Positions 45,658 to 55,718 are shown, numbered from the stretch's first letter. The stretch: 64,000 bases of DNA from Thiothrix nivea DSM 5205 (GCF_000260135.1 NZ_JH651384.1:1243693-1307692); one strand, 5' to 3'. Made by a program: numbers and translations. The notes: generated by a model from the sequence alone, not told the origin.

Positions 45658-47751
45658 TTACTGTTTCAGGTTGGTGGCGCATTGCCGTTGCAGTTCGTCA
45701 CCCTGGATGTTGTCGCCCAGATTGTCGTAATAGCTGCTCACACGCGCCTGTACGTCATTCATGATGTCCAGCCGCCCGATGGGCCGCAGTTTGTCGCGCA
45801 GGTCGAAGTTGATGAAGTTGATCACGTTGTTCGCTTCATTCAGCGATAGCTCCGCCCGTTGTTCCGAGGCTCGTGCGCTGAACGCTTGCCACATCGCCAG
45901 TGCGGCAACCATCGCCAACATGATGACACCCCCGATCAGCCGTTGCCGCTCTTTTTTACGGCGCTGTTCTTCGGCTTTGCGTTTGGTTTCTTCAGCCTGA
46001 TGACTGTGGCGGATGTAGTCCTTTTCCGCCGCGCTCAAACCCGCCCGGTTGGCGAACAGCCATTCCCGCGCCCGTTCCAGTGCGATGCCCTGCAACAGCC
46101 CCTTGTTGCGCTGCGCTTCCGGCAGTTGCAGCCAGTCGCGCAGGCTGTGTTCCAGTTGCTGCTTGCCGAGCAGGAAGTCGTGTTCTTCGCGCAGCCAGCC
46201 GTTGAGCAGCCGCCAGTGGCGCAGCAGGGCTTCGTGCGCGACTTCCACCCGCTTGCCGCGTTCGTCGCTGCGCTGCACCAGCAGGCGGGCGTTGGTGAGC
46301 TGGTCAAGCAGCGGTTGCGCCCGCACGGACAGGTCGTCCCAACGCGCCGGTTGGCGCGCGTAGTCCCCGGCGTCGTTGACCCGCACCATGTGGGGGATGA
46401 AGGCGTCGCGCAGGGCTTGCAACGCTTCCGCACCGAGCCGGTCGGGCTGGATGGCCTCGCTGGCCTTGTGCTGCACGGCGTTTTCCAGCGGGTTGAGCGT
46501 GTCGGAGCCGAGGCGGCGGTATTCATCCAGCGTCAGGTCGCCGTCCGCGCCGAAGCGCTCATACAGTTCGCGCAGGGCGAAGGCCAGCAGCGGCAGGGCG
46601 TCGGCGGTGGCGGCATCGTGGGTGGCGGCGGTGATCAGGCCGTCTTCGACTGCCAGCCCCACCACTGCCGCCGGGCCACGGATCAGGTCGCTGACCCGTT
46701 CCAGCGGCAAGGGGTCGAGCGCGAACAGGCTGAACGGCGGTTTGTCGGCAACGGTTTGCAGAGCTTCCAGATAATCGCTGCGCAGCGCCATCAGGGTCAG
46801 CAGTGGCAGGCGTTCGGCTTGCGCCCGCGCCAGCAGTTGCAACAGTTGCGTGGTTTCGGCGGGTGGCGCGGTGCTGAACAGTTCCTCAGCCTGGTCGATA
46901 CTCAGCAGCAGGGTGGCTTCGCGTTGCTGGCTGCGGCTACGCAATTGCCTGATGCGTTGCTGCAAGGCATCCAGCGCCTGTTCGCCCTGCAATTGTTGGT
47001 ATAGGGATGCTTCGGCTGTTTCGTCGGTTTCTCCGGCTACATCCAGCAACACTTGCGCCAGTTTGCGCAACGGCTCCTGTTCCGGGCGCAACGCATCCAG
47101 CACGATCCAACGCTGGGCGTCACGGCGCAAGCGCGGCAGCAACCCGGCTTTCAGCAACGAGGACTTGCCCGCGCCGGAAGCCGCCAGCATCACCAGCAAG
47201 CTGTCGCCGCCCTGGGTGCGGAGCTGCTGGAGGCGTTCGCGCAGACGGTTGATTTCCGCATCGCGCCCGAAAAATACCGGTGCGTCCGCTTCCTCAAACG
47301 CCAACATGCCGGGATAAGGCGGGCGCTCCTTATCCCACACGAAACGCTGCTGGATGTTGAGGGTCAGTTCGGTGAGTCCCGTCAGCAGGCGTTGCAGTTT
47401 CTCCTCACGATCCTCCGTCAGATCAAGATGCTGGATGTCGCTGGCGATGCTGGTTTGCAGCCCGGCCTGAATGCGCAGCGGGAAAATGCTCTTGCCCAGC
47501 GCCCGCGCCTGCATGAATTCAAACCCGCACCATTGCGAGCTGATCCAGTGGTCGCTGAGCAGGAAGATGAAAGCGTCAGCGCGGTGGATTTCGTGATACA
47601 GGGTTTTCTCCCATTCGCTGCCTGCTTTGATGCCATGCCGCGCATCGGAGTCGAGGAACAAAAACTCGAAGCCCTTGCTTTCGAGCCATTGCATGAGTTG
47701 TACCGCTTCCGCCTTGTCTTGGGAGGAATGACTGATGAAGATTTTCGCCAC
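45658..47751 (-). CDS. TIR-nSTAND NTPase, candidate defence protein
   Basis: A 697-residue protein starting at GTG 47751. Residues 1-130 are a TIR domain (KIFISHSSQDKAEA, and SSQWCGFEFM with the probable catalytic Glu78). Residues about 145-580 are an STAND-type NTPase of the nSTAND1 kind: PYPGMLAFEEADAPVFFGRD, then Walker A ASGAGKSS at 191-198, then LLLSIDQAEELF as Walker B. A membrane helix (about 602-622) and the beginning of a TPR region follow. Bacterial TIR domains often hydrolyse NAD+ and TIR-STAND proteins act in phage defence by abortive infection; that role is inferred. The TPR sensor end is missing because of an in-frame stop. Confidence 0.85.
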   Translation of the reverse strand: MAKIFISHSSQDKAEAVQLMQWLESKGFEFLFLDSDARHGIKAGSEWEKTLYHEIHRADAFIFLLSDHWISSQWCGFEFMQARALGKSIFPLRIQAGLQTSIASDIQHLDLTEDREEKLQRLLTGLTELTLNIQQRFVWDKERPPYPGMLAFEEADAPVFFGRDAEINRLRERLQQLRTQGGDSLLVMLAASGAGKSSLLKAGLLPRLRRDAQRWIVLDALRPEQEPLRKLAQVLLDVAGETDETAEASLYQQLQGEQALDALQQRIRQLRSRSQQREATLLLSIDQAEELFSTAPPAETTQLLQLLARAQAERLPLLTLMALRSDYLEALQTVADKPPFSLFALDPLPLERVSDLIRGPAAVVGLAVEDGLITAATHDAATADALPLLAFALRELYERFGADGDLTLDEYRRLGSDTLNPLENAVQHKASEAIQPDRLGAEALQALRDAFIPHMVRVNDAGDYARQPARWDDLSVRAQPLLDQLTNARLLVQRSDERGKRVEVAHEALLRHWRLLNGWLREEHDFLLGKQQLEHSLRDWLQLPEAQRNKGLLQGIALERAREWLFANRAGLSAAEKDYIRHSHQAEETKRKAEEQRRKKERQRLIGGVIMLAMVAALAMWQAFSARASEQRAELSLNEANNVINFINFDLRDKLRPIGRLDIMNDVQARVSSYYDNLGDNIQGDELQRQCATNLKQ

Positions 47752-47905
47752 GGTTTGGTTTACTCGTGGTTGAGGAACGGAGTGAATATTTTATAGACGC
47801 GCCAGCACCGTAAGTCCAGTGCAATAGACGGTGGATTTTTCCATGGCGGGAGAGAACGCCACCTCCCGTGCTATTATCCAAACGTAGCCATTTGCAGGAA
47901 CCCGC

Positions 47906-49594
47906 ATGAAAATCCCCTACGGCGAAAGCAATTTCAAAACCGTCCTTACCGGCGGTTACGTGTACGTTGACAAGACCGCTTACATCCGCAAGCTGGAAGA
48001 GGCTGGCAAGTACCTGTTCCTGCTGCGCCCGCGCCGTTTCGGCAAAAGCCTGTTCGTTTCCATGCTGGAGCATTACTACGATGTGTTGCGCCGGGATGAG
48101 TTTGACGCACTGTTCGGCGGGTTGCATATTGGGCAACACCCCACTGCGTCACGCAACGGCTATCAGGTGCTGGTCATGGATTTCAGCGGCATCAGCACCG
48201 ATTCCCGCGACAATATTTTCGATGCGTTTTGCAGTAAGATAAACAACACGCTGCTCGGTTTTCTGGAGCGCTACGGCTACCCCAGGGACTACCATGCCGC
48301 CATTAGCGCAGAAGCGTTGCCCGCCAACAAAGTGGAAGCCCTGCTGCGCATTTGTCAGGGGCAGAAAATCTATCTGCTGATTGATGAATATGACCATTTT
48401 GCCAACACACTGCTGGCGGATGACCTTGAGTACTTCCAGCAAATCATGGGCAAGGGCGGGTTTGTGCGGGCATTGTTCGAGGTGCTCAAGACCGGCACGC
48501 GGCAAGGCATACTGGATCGGCTGTTCATTACCGGCGTCACCCCGCTGATGCTTGACAGCCTCACCAGTGGCTTCAATATCGGCGAAAACCTGTCACTGCA
48601 TGAAGATTTCAATACCGCGCAGGGTTTCACCAAAGAAGAAGTCGCCGGATTGCTGCACCCCCTGCTGGCGGAGTGCCCGCTGGGCGAGGCGCAATTGATG
48701 GCCGACATCACCCGCTGGTACAACGGCTACCGCTTCAACGCACACACGGAAGAAACTGTCTACAACGCCGACATGGTGCTGTATTTCCTGAAAAACTTCC
48801 GCCGCAAAGATTGTTCCTATCCCGAACGGATGCTGGATGAGAACATAGCCTCCGATTACCGCAAAATCATGGCCATGTTCAGTATCGGCGACCGTGACGC
48901 CAATTTCGCGGTGCTGGATGAGCTGATCAACCAGGGTGAAGTGGTTACTCGGCAACGGCGTAAGTTTGAGTTCGACAAGGGCTTTGACCGTGATGATTTC
49001 ATCAGCCTGATCGGTTACAAGGGCTTCGTTTCACTGCAACGCAAGACACTGGCAGGCGAGGTGTTCGGCATCCCCAACCACGTCATGGAAGAACTGTATT
49101 TCCAGTATTTCAAGGTGGAACTGGAACGGCGCAACCAGATCAGCATCTCCAACCGGGCGCTGGCGCTGGCGGTGGAAGCGCTGGCTTTGCACGACGACAT
49201 GCAGCCGCTGGTAACGGAAATGCAGCAGGTATTGCAGGCGCTTTCCAACCGTGATTTCACCAATATGGATGAAAAGCACCTCAAGACGCTGCTGCTGACT
49301 CTGCTATACCAGAATCCGGTGTATTTCATCCAGAGCGAGCGCAAACTGAACCAGCGTTATCCCGACATCCTGCTGCTGGAGCGCAGCCCGTTTGTAGTCA
49401 ACCATCAGCACCTGATTGAGCTGAAATACGCCAAGAAAAGCGGCGGTGAAGCGGCTTGGAAGTACAAGCGGGAACAGGGCGTCCAACAGGTGCAAGGCTA
49501 TTTGCAGTTGCCGGAAGTAGCCGCCCTCGCCAAGCTCAGCGCGTGGCTGGTGTTGACAGATGGGGAACAGGTGGAAGCAGCCAAAGTGAAATAG
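47906..49594 (+). CDS. AAA-ATPase-like protein with PD-(D/E)XK nuclease-like domain
   Basis: A 562-residue protein with an N-terminal AAA-ATPase-like domain and a C-terminal DUF1703-type domain. The opening IPYGESNFKTVLTGGYVYVD is the family signature. A P-loop variant RPRRFGKSLF follows near residue 42 and Walker B is LLIDEYDHFAN near 162. The C-terminal nuclease-like core is FVVNHQHLIELKYAKKSG. Such genes occur in many copies in some bacteria and archaea, and their role is unknown; defence or mobile-element links are suspected. It diverges from the TIR gene over 154 bases that show no other feature. Confidence 0.85.
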   Translation: MKIPYGESNFKTVLTGGYVYVDKTAYIRKLEEAGKYLFLLRPRRFGKSLFVSMLEHYYDVLRRDEFDALFGGLHIGQHPTASRNGYQVLVMDFSGISTDSRDNIFDAFCSKINNTLLGFLERYGYPRDYHAAISAEALPANKVEALLRICQGQKIYLLIDEYDHFANTLLADDLEYFQQIMGKGGFVRALFEVLKTGTRQGILDRLFITGVTPLMLDSLTSGFNIGENLSLHEDFNTAQGFTKEEVAGLLHPLLAECPLGEAQLMADITRWYNGYRFNAHTEETVYNADMVLYFLKNFRRKDCSYPERMLDENIASDYRKIMAMFSIGDRDANFAVLDELINQGEVVTRQRRKFEFDKGFDRDDFISLIGYKGFVSLQRKTLAGEVFGIPNHVMEELYFQYFKVELERRNQISISNRALALAVEALALHDDMQPLVTEMQQVLQALSNRDFTNMDEKHLKTLLLTLLYQNPVYFIQSERKLNQRYPDILLLERSPFVVNHQHLIELKYAKKSGGEAAWKYKREQGVQQVQGYLQLPEVAALAKLSAWLVLTDGEQVEAAKVK

Positions 49595-49595
49595 A

Positions 49596-49922
49596 TCACT
49601 CCCATTTCCGCCGCCCTGCCAATTGCTGCCGCGAAGCACGAACTTCATCCAGCAACTCCAGCGCCAGCGCCGCGCCCGCCAAGTTCACGCCAAGGTCGCG
49701 TTGCAGGCGCATCGCCCGCTGGATACGCACCACGCTGCTGCCAGAAAACTGCCAACGCGAATGCGTGACGCGGGTTTCCAGCGGTTCGACAATGCCGTAT
49801 TCGACCATGACCATGACTTCCTCGGCTGGCAGTGAGCAGCAGCGGCACAATTCAGCCAGTGTCACAGTCTGGGTTTCATCAACGACCAAACCGGTCAGCA
49901 AATCCATAACATCTTTCCTCAT
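49596..49922 (-). CDS. cbpM: CbpM-type chaperone modulator
   Basis: A 108-residue MerR-like winged-helix protein that lies directly downstream of cbpA and overlaps it by 4 bases. The sequence has VTLAELCRCCSLPAEEVMVMVEYGIVEPLE, then RVTHSRWQFSGSSVVRIQRAMRLQRDLGVNLAGAALALELLDEV, the pattern of CbpM. In E. coli CbpM binds the J domain of CbpA and inhibits its co-chaperone activity. The stop lies one base from the end of the convergent AAA/nuclease gene. Confidence 0.88.
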   Translation of the reverse strand: MRKDVMDLLTGLVVDETQTVTLAELCRCCSLPAEEVMVMVEYGIVEPLETRVTHSRWQFSGSSVVRIQRAMRLQRDLGVNLAGAALALELLDEVRASRQQLAGRRKWE

Positions 49923-50881
49923 GGGTTCACCCCCAGTTTTGCGCGCGGATTAAAGCCCTGATAGGCTTGTTGCAGGGCTTCGTACAGCTTTTTGTCCTGC
50001 TCGCCGATATTGTCCGGCAAGACGATTTCCAGCGTCACGTAGAAATCACCCGGCGTTTGCCCCGGAATGCCGCGCCCTTTCAGGCGCATGCGTTTGCCGC
50101 TGGATGTGCCGACGGGGATTTTCAGGTCAACCTTGCCAGCCGGGGTAGGAACTTGCACCTTGCCGCCCAGTGCCGCTTCCCATGGCGTAACTGGCAATTC
50201 CAGCGAAACATCGCGCCCTTCCACCTGATATAGCGAATGCGGGTTGAAAGCAATTTCCAGATACAAATCGCCCGCTAGACCACCACCGATGCCGGGGCTG
50301 CCCTGCCCTTGCAGGCGGATATGCTGGCCTTCGCGCACACCCTTGGGGATTTTCACATTGATACTGCGTTCATGCACTTGCGGACGGCCATCCGCCCCCA
50401 CTCCAGCGGAACGTAAGTTGAGGCTACGGGTCGCGCCCTGATAGGCGTCTTCCAGGTCGATGAAAACCTTGGCATGACTGTCTTCGCCGCGTGTCTGCCA
50501 GGTTCCGCCAGCAGAATGGCCAGCGCTGCGGTGGACGCCACCGCCACGCCCGAACAGGCTCTCGAAAAAGTCGCTGAAATCGCCCGCGCCGGTGTAGCCA
50601 CCGCCATGGAACTCGAAACTGCCATCCCAGTCCGGCGGCGGCTGGAAGCCTTCCTGCCCGGCTTTCCAGTTAGCGCCGAGCTGGTCATAGGCAGCACGTT
50701 TTTCCGGATCTTTCAGCACTTCGTAGGCTTCACCGACTGCCTTGAAACGGTCTTCGGCGTCGGTTTCCTTGCTCACGTCCGGGTGGTATTTACGCGCCAG
50801 CTTGCGGTAGGCGCGTTTGATGTCGTCCTGCGCGGCGTCTTTGGCCACGCCCAGTATCTGGTAGTAGTCCTTGTATTCCAC
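49919..50881 (-). CDS. cbpA: CbpA-type DnaJ co-chaperone
   Basis: A DnaJ-family protein of about 320 residues that stimulates DnaK. The J domain (residues 1-70) reads EYKDYYQILGVAKDAAQDDI with the HPD motif in KYHPDVS. A Gly-rich stretch (FHGGGYTGAGDFSDFFESLFGRGGG) and two C-terminal substrate domains follow (VKIPKGVREGQHIRLQGQG, PTPAGKVDLKIPVGTSSGKRMRLKGRG). No zinc-finger is present, as expected for CbpA. The start is taken as GTG 50881 by alignment to E. coli CbpA; a GTG at 50908 would add nine residues. It is co-transcribed with cbpM. Confidence 0.92.
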   Translation of the reverse strand: MEYKDYYQILGVAKDAAQDDIKRAYRKLARKYHPDVSKETDAEDRFKAVGEAYEVLKDPEKRAAYDQLGANWKAGQEGFQPPPDWDGSFEFHGGGYTGAGDFSDFFESLFGRGGGVHRSAGHSAGGTWQTRGEDSHAKVFIDLEDAYQGATRSLNLRSAGVGADGRPQVHERSINVKIPKGVREGQHIRLQGQGSPGIGGGLAGDLYLEIAFNPHSLYQVEGRDVSLELPVTPWEAALGGKVQVPTPAGKVDLKIPVGTSSGKRMRLKGRGIPGQTPGDFYVTLEIVLPDNIGEQDKKLYEALQQAYQGFNPRAKLGVNP

Positions 50882-50954
50882 GGTGATCCTGCTCTCGTGT
50901 GGTTGCACTCATTACCTTCAAATCTGGGGATAATATTCGTGATTTCAAAGCTAA

Positions 50955-52952
50955 TCAGGATACCTGCAAGGCATGATGGATTTTCTCTACCAGCATGTCG
51001 ATGTTGAAAGGTTTTGACATGTAATCATCCATACCCACCGCTTCACAACGGGCGCGGGTTTCATTCTGGACATCGGCGGTCAGCGCGATGATCGGAATGC
51101 GGGGCAGATGCTTGTCCTGTTCGAATTGACGAATCGCTTGGGTGGCATCGAAGCCATCCATTTCAGGCATGTGGCAATCCATCAGGATCAGGCGATATTC
51201 TGTGCGTTCACGCGCATCCCTGGCCGCTACCCCGTTATCGACGGTATCCACCTCGAAACCCAGTGTTTCGAGATGATCGCGGGCAATGATCTGGTTAATC
51301 ACGTTGTCTTCCGCCAGCAATACATGACCCGTGAAAGCGGATGCCTGACTGCCGCTGGCTGGCACTGCTGCAACAATGGACGGAGTAGCCACCTGTTGCG
51401 GAATGGTAAAAGGTAGCTCACAGTGAAAGGATGAGCCGACACCTTTGACGCTTTCCACACTGATCTTGCCACCCATGGCCTCCACCAGACTGTGGGTGAT
51501 CGACAAACCCAGGCCGCTACCACCAAAGCGCCGGGTAATGGAACTGTCTTCCTGGGTGAATACGTTGAAAATTTTGCCTAACGCGCCTGCCTCGATACCG
51601 ATACCGGAATCCCTAACGGTAAACCGGATGCGGCAGGTATCCCCTGCCCGTGCTGTCTGCATCAGTATCAGTTCGACGCCGCCCCGCTCGGTAAATTTCA
51701 TGGCATTACCCAACAGGTTGAGCAAAATCTGGCGCAAACGGAACGAGTCACCCAACAGGAGCAGAGGCAGCAGCTCAGGTGGTGGCTTGAACACCAGTTT
51801 CAGCCCCTTTTCCACCATGCGAGGCTCAACCAGTTGTAGGGACTCACGGCACACGTCCACCAGATGAAAAGACTCGTTCACCAGCTCCAACCGCCCACTT
51901 TCGATCTTGGAGAAATCCAGAATGTCATTGATCAGACGTAACAGGTTAGTGGCTGATTCCTGTACAATCGTGACATAGTGATGGTGACGCGGCTCCATTT
52001 GCGCCGACAGTAACAGTTGGGTCGCGCCAATGATGCCATTCATGGGTGTGCGGATTTCATGGCTCATGCTGGCCAGAAACTCACTCTTGGCACGGCTACC
52101 GGATTCGGCGGCCTCCTTGGCTTCCTGCAATTCTGCCGTGCGCTGCAAGACCTGCTGTTCGAGGTCACGCTGGTGTTCCTCCAACGCCTGCTGCGCATGA
52201 CGGCGTTGGAGGATTTCCTGTTCCAGCCGCGCATTGAGCCTGTCGGCATTTTCCTTCTGTTTGCGCAGGAAGTTGGCCAAAGAAGCCTTCTCGAAACGCA
52301 AATGCAGCGCCGTCATGAGAATTTCAAAATAATTGTTGGCCGTGCGCATGATAACCAGGATATAAACGAGCATGCCCACGTTGAGGAGGTAATAATCGAG
52401 CTTCTGTTCTGCTATGTACAGCATAAACGTAACCAGCGCTGCCGGACCAAAATAAAGCAGCAGTATAGTTGGGAAAAATGACAGCACAGGTACAGCCAGT
52501 GCCCCCATGCCAAACGTCACCAGCAAGGTCAGCACATTAAGCCAGGTATTAATGCCGTAAGCAATCCAGACAAACCATGCCCAACACAGGCCAACCATGG
52601 CAGTATGCAAAGCATAACGTCTTACCCAGGTCAGGGTAGTGGCGGATGCACTGGAACGTATGTAGCGACGCACCAGGAATATTCTGGCAATTGCCATGGT
52701 AACAATGCTGGTTAACCACAGGAAATTGGTGCTATTGGGAATATCCCCGTATAGCATGGCAGACAACAACAAACTGGCAGTGATGACGATGACATTTGAC
52801 ATAATACCATTTGTGTACAAAAGCCTGAGACGCTCTGCATACATTTCCTGCGTAATCGTATCTGTCTCCGGCAATTCCCAGTTGGCCAGAAACGCTGCAT
52901 CATCCCTGTATACTTTCACAAATGAGCCGAGTTTAGTGCTCAAAAAACCCAT
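50955..52952 (-). CDS. Membrane hybrid histidine kinase
   Basis: A 665-residue sensor kinase. The N-terminal half has five or six hydrophobic segments (residues about 50-210) with no recognised periplasmic domain, so it probably senses in or at the membrane. A coiled coil (about 220-285) leads to HisKA with His in [12 protein letters not shown]. The ATPase domain ([32 protein letters not shown]) and a C-terminal receiver ([31 protein letters not shown]) complete it. The signal is unknown. It is unlinked to a regulator; it might use the free HPt at 33129. Confidence 0.9.
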   Translation of the reverse strand: MGFLSTKLGSFVKVYRDDAAFLANWELPETDTITQEMYAERLRLLYTNGIMSNVIVITASLLLSAMLYGDIPNSTNFLWLTSIVTMAIARIFLVRRYIRSSASATTLTWVRRYALHTAMVGLCWAWFVWIAYGINTWLNVLTLLVTFGMGALAVPVLSFFPTILLLYFGPAALVTFMLYIAEQKLDYYLLNVGMLVYILVIMRTANNYFEILMTALHLRFEKASLANFLRKQKENADRLNARLEQEILQRRHAQQALEEHQRDLEQQVLQRTAELQEAKEAAESGSRAKSEFLASMSHEIRTPMNGIIGATQLLLSAQMEPRHHHYVTIVQESATNLLRLINDILDFSKIESGRLELVNESFHLVDVCRESLQLVEPRMVEKGLKLVFKPPPELLPLLLLGDSFRLRQILLNLLGNAMKFTERGGVELILMQTARAGDTCRIRFTVRDSGIGIEAGALGKIFNVFTQEDSSITRRFGGSGLGLSITHSLVEAMGGKISVESVKGVGSSFHCELPFTIPQQVATPSIVAAVPASGSQASAFTGHVLLAEDNVINQIIARDHLETLGFEVDTVDNGVAARDARERTEYRLILMDCHMPEMDGFDATQAIRQFEQDKHLPRIPIIALTADVQNETRARCEAVGMDDYMSKPFNIDMLVEKIHHALQVS

Positions 52953-53203
52953 GGGTTGTCGTTACCTTGTTATCTTTGATCTATCGGCCTGATCGCCTTT
53001 CATGGCGAAGCTACTTCAATGTTGAACCCTGCTTGCCTTTCTTCGGTTAATTTTTATGACTTGAAAAGCGTTATGAATCATAGTAACCCAAAGCAGCCCT
53101 TTACGTCATGTTCTGCGCGCATATCAGCAAAAACTTATGGATAATTCGGGTTTTCCCAACAACCCTGTTACATTGCCGTTATCACGATTTCCGGAGTTAC
53201 CCC

Positions 53204-53893
53204 ATGAATGCAAAAGTTTACATGCAGGAACTGAAAGAGCGCGTCAATAACCATCCCTTTTTGCACCACCCCTTCCTGCAACGGATCTCCACCCAGCAGG
53301 TGACGTTCGAACAGGCGCGCACCTTTGCCCTGCTGTATTACCCACACATCCTGCGCACCCGTTTGTATCAGGCCAACGCGCTGGGGGTAACGCCGGATGA
53401 AGGCATTCAGGCCGTGCTGGCCGACATCCTCTACGACGAATACGGCAACGGCGACCCGTCAAAATCGCACATGGAAGTTTACCGCAAGCTGCTGCGGGCG
53501 CTGGATTTCAGCGAGGAAGAAATGGCCAATGCGCCGATCACGCCAGAGCAGCAAGGCTACATCGACACCATGATGCGCCTGACCCAAGGAACCGACTGGC
53601 TGGCGGCGGTCGGCGTAGCCGGTATCGCCGGGGAATGGCCGATACCACCCTATTACCGCATGTTGCTGACCGGGCTGCGCACGGTTCCCGGTTTGAGCGA
53701 AGACGCACTGGAACTGTTCGTCGGCCACATCGACCTCGACATCCACCATTCCCAGATTGTGGAAGACGCCATCCTGCCGTATCTCGACAGCCGCGAAGGG
53801 CAAGCATCGCTGTGGCGCGGCATCGAGCTGAACCTGAATGCTCGGCTGGTGCAGTTGAATGGCTTGCAAAGGGAAGTGTTCGGCGCAGCCTGA
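53204..53893 (+). CDS. Haem-oxygenase-like diiron oxidase candidate (TenA/PqqC-like fold)
   Basis: A 229-residue all-helical protein of the iron-containing redox enzyme/PqqC-like group. ATG 53204 follows CCGGAG. Candidate metal ligands are Glu in LYDEYGNGDPSKSHMEVYR, Glu in AGEWPIPPYY and the HIDLDIHHSQIVED segment (H-x3-D-x2-H), which fits the spacing in haem-oxygenase-like diiron oxidases. These enzymes carry out varied oxidations of amines, fatty acids or amino acids. No biosynthetic neighbours point to a substrate. A role in cofactor synthesis or in degradation remains open. Confidence 0.72.
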   Translation: MNAKVYMQELKERVNNHPFLHHPFLQRISTQQVTFEQARTFALLYYPHILRTRLYQANALGVTPDEGIQAVLADILYDEYGNGDPSKSHMEVYRKLLRALDFSEEEMANAPITPEQQGYIDTMMRLTQGTDWLAAVGVAGIAGEWPIPPYYRMLLTGLRTVPGLSEDALELFVGHIDLDIHHSQIVEDAILPYLDSREGQASLWRGIELNLNARLVQLNGLQREVFGAA

Positions 53894-53917
53894 ACAATAA
53901 AGTTTCCCTACCCCCCA

Positions 53918-53952
53918 AACGTGCGGCCACCCATTGATGGCGGCCACACGTT
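53918..53952. terminator. Hairpin between convergent genes
   Basis: AACGTGCGGCC (53918-53928) pairs with GGCCACACGTT (53942-53952) with one mismatch. It lies between the end of the diiron oxidase candidate and the end of the convergent 583-aa gene. No long T run is present. Confidence 0.4.
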
Positions 53953-53966
53953 AATCAGCAAAGCCT

Positions 53967-55718
53967 TTAACGCAAGGTTCTGCCAATCCGTTGCGCGAAA
54001 TCCAGCCCGATTTTCAGGCGCGTAGCCTGCGCATCAATCCCTTGGTGCAAGGCTTTTACCATACGCTCCTGCAACGCACCCCTGATGTTGTCAGACAGCC
54101 CTTCCGCCAGCACTTTGCGGGCTTGCTCTTCCGTTATATCAGCAGGCAACATCCGCGCCACTTCCGCCAGCAATGCGCCATATGCGCCTTCCACCAGTTC
54201 GGTACGCCCCAGCACGCTACCCCCGGCAGTCAGTAAATCTGCCGTATCCTGAAGCCCCTTGTCCGCATTCAACAGGCCGAGAATCTGATCATCCAGCGCT
54301 TCGCTGCCCTGCACCTGCGCGATGATGCGCTTGGCTTCCTGCCCCAGCCCCACCAGGTCACGCCAGTTTTCCATACGGTCGACCTCCAACAGTTCCTCGA
54401 AAATGGCCGGGGTAAAACGTACCGCCACCAGATCCCAGAACAGCCCGCACCAAACCCGGTTGGCCGGTTGCAGCCACAAGGCAATATTGCGGTAGTAAGC
54501 GTAGATTTTTTCCAGCGCGGCGGAAGGTGTGAAGCTAGCACCACTGCCTGAACCCAGCCCGGAACGCCCGGAACCCGTACCATCCAGATTGATATTCACG
54601 AAATGATGCCAGGTGGAATCACAGGCAATCCGCCCCGGACGCTGGTTGTTGCCAGGGTAAGGCTGCGCCAGCCGACCGTCATAGGCTGAAATCACCCCGA
54701 ACATGCGCGGCTTGACCGGCGGTTTCCAGACCCCATTCAAAACCGCACGCCCGCCCGCAACCGCATAGGCGACGATTTCAGCCCCGACACGCTGGGCAGG
54801 ATTGGCCGCACTGGGCTGGAATTCAGCAAAGTTCTGCCCGCTAATGTTATAAGCGCCCGCCAGGGTGGTGGCGGCAGTGACTTCGTAGCAGACGCTTTCA
54901 TGCGGATGGTCCGGCAACACGTCAATATCCTTGCTGAAACCTTCCGGCACATTGGCAGCACTACTGCTGCGGGTAGCCAAAGCCCCTGGCAGCATCAGCA
55001 ACGGATGCACGCTGGCTTGCCACGCCGAGCCTGCCAGACCGTCGCTATCCGTCACCTTGTAATGGGGGTAGATACGCTGTGGGATACCATCCGATTGGTC
55101 GTCGAACTCGTACAAACCGTTCGCGCCGGGGTCAACCACCGTATCAATGCGCATGACCGCGCGGTTAACATCCGTCTCTGTCCCCATCGGCACGCCGCCG
55201 CTATTGGCGTCACGCCATTCCCGCATATGGCGGATACGCGGCAGGGAACCGCACAGGGAGCGCCCCAGGGAAGCATGGTCGCCGGTCGCAAACACACCGC
55301 CGCCACCATTCATGAACGCAGAAACTACCCCCACTTCCGCGCCGGACAAGGCAAAGCCCCCGGAACCAATCCCGAAAATCCAGATCTGGTCATAATTCGC
55401 CAGCGTCACCGCCGGGTTGGCCGTATCAAACCTGAAATTATTTTGTACATTGTAGGTATCCGCCCCCACTGTCACGCTGGCCGTTGGATGGAACCCCCGA
55501 TGTGCCAGCGTCAGCACTGGCTTGTTGGTCACGCCAGCCGCCACGGTCAAACCATGCAGGAAACGCCACAGCCCAAAACCATTATTTTCCCGGTAATCCA
55601 GCCCATCCACCAGCATCAGGATGCGTGGGTGGCAACGGAAACGCCATTTGAAAATCAGCTCCTGGTTAAAACGAGCAGCCAGCGCATCCGTCAGGATGTC
55701 CCGTTTGATTATGTTCAT
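53967..55718 (-). CDS. Unrecognised 583-residue protein with GATase-like N-terminal fold
   Basis: I do not recognise the family. The first half resembles a ThuA/class I glutamine amidotransferase-like fold: PRILMLVDGLDYRENN, then YDQIWIFGIGSGGFALSGAE, then FMNGGGGVFATGDHASLGRSLCG. The Cys-His-Glu triad of true amidotransferases cannot be confirmed. A glycine-rich stretch (DGTGSGRSGLGSGSGASF, about residues 375-392) separates a helical C-terminal half. There is no signal peptide or membrane helix. No neighbour explains it. It could be a sugar-related ThuA-like protein or a contractile-tail or cargo-type structural protein, but neither is supported. Confidence 0.7.
   Translation of the reverse strand: MNIIKRDILTDALAARFNQELIFKWRFRCHPRILMLVDGLDYRENNGFGLWRFLHGLTVAAGVTNKPVLTLAHRGFHPTASVTVGADTYNVQNNFRFDTANPAVTLANYDQIWIFGIGSGGFALSGAEVGVVSAFMNGGGGVFATGDHASLGRSLCGSLPRIRHMREWRDANSGGVPMGTETDVNRAVMRIDTVVDPGANGLYEFDDQSDGIPQRIYPHYKVTDSDGLAGSAWQASVHPLLMLPGALATRSSSAANVPEGFSKDIDVLPDHPHESVCYEVTAATTLAGAYNISGQNFAEFQPSAANPAQRVGAEIVAYAVAGGRAVLNGVWKPPVKPRMFGVISAYDGRLAQPYPGNNQRPGRIACDSTWHHFVNINLDGTGSGRSGLGSGSGASFTPSAALEKIYAYYRNIALWLQPANRVWCGLFWDLVAVRFTPAIFEELLEVDRMENWRDLVGLGQEAKRIIAQVQGSEALDDQILGLLNADKGLQDTADLLTAGGSVLGRTELVEGAYGALLAEVARMLPADITEEQARKVLAEGLSDNIRGALQERMVKALHQGIDAQATRLKIGLDFAQRIGRTLR

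Noticed and set aside
45859-47004. 381-codon plus-strand frame opposite the TIR-NTPase gene
   Set aside because: Low-complexity Gln/Arg/Val-rich shadow of the G+C-rich minus-strand gene.
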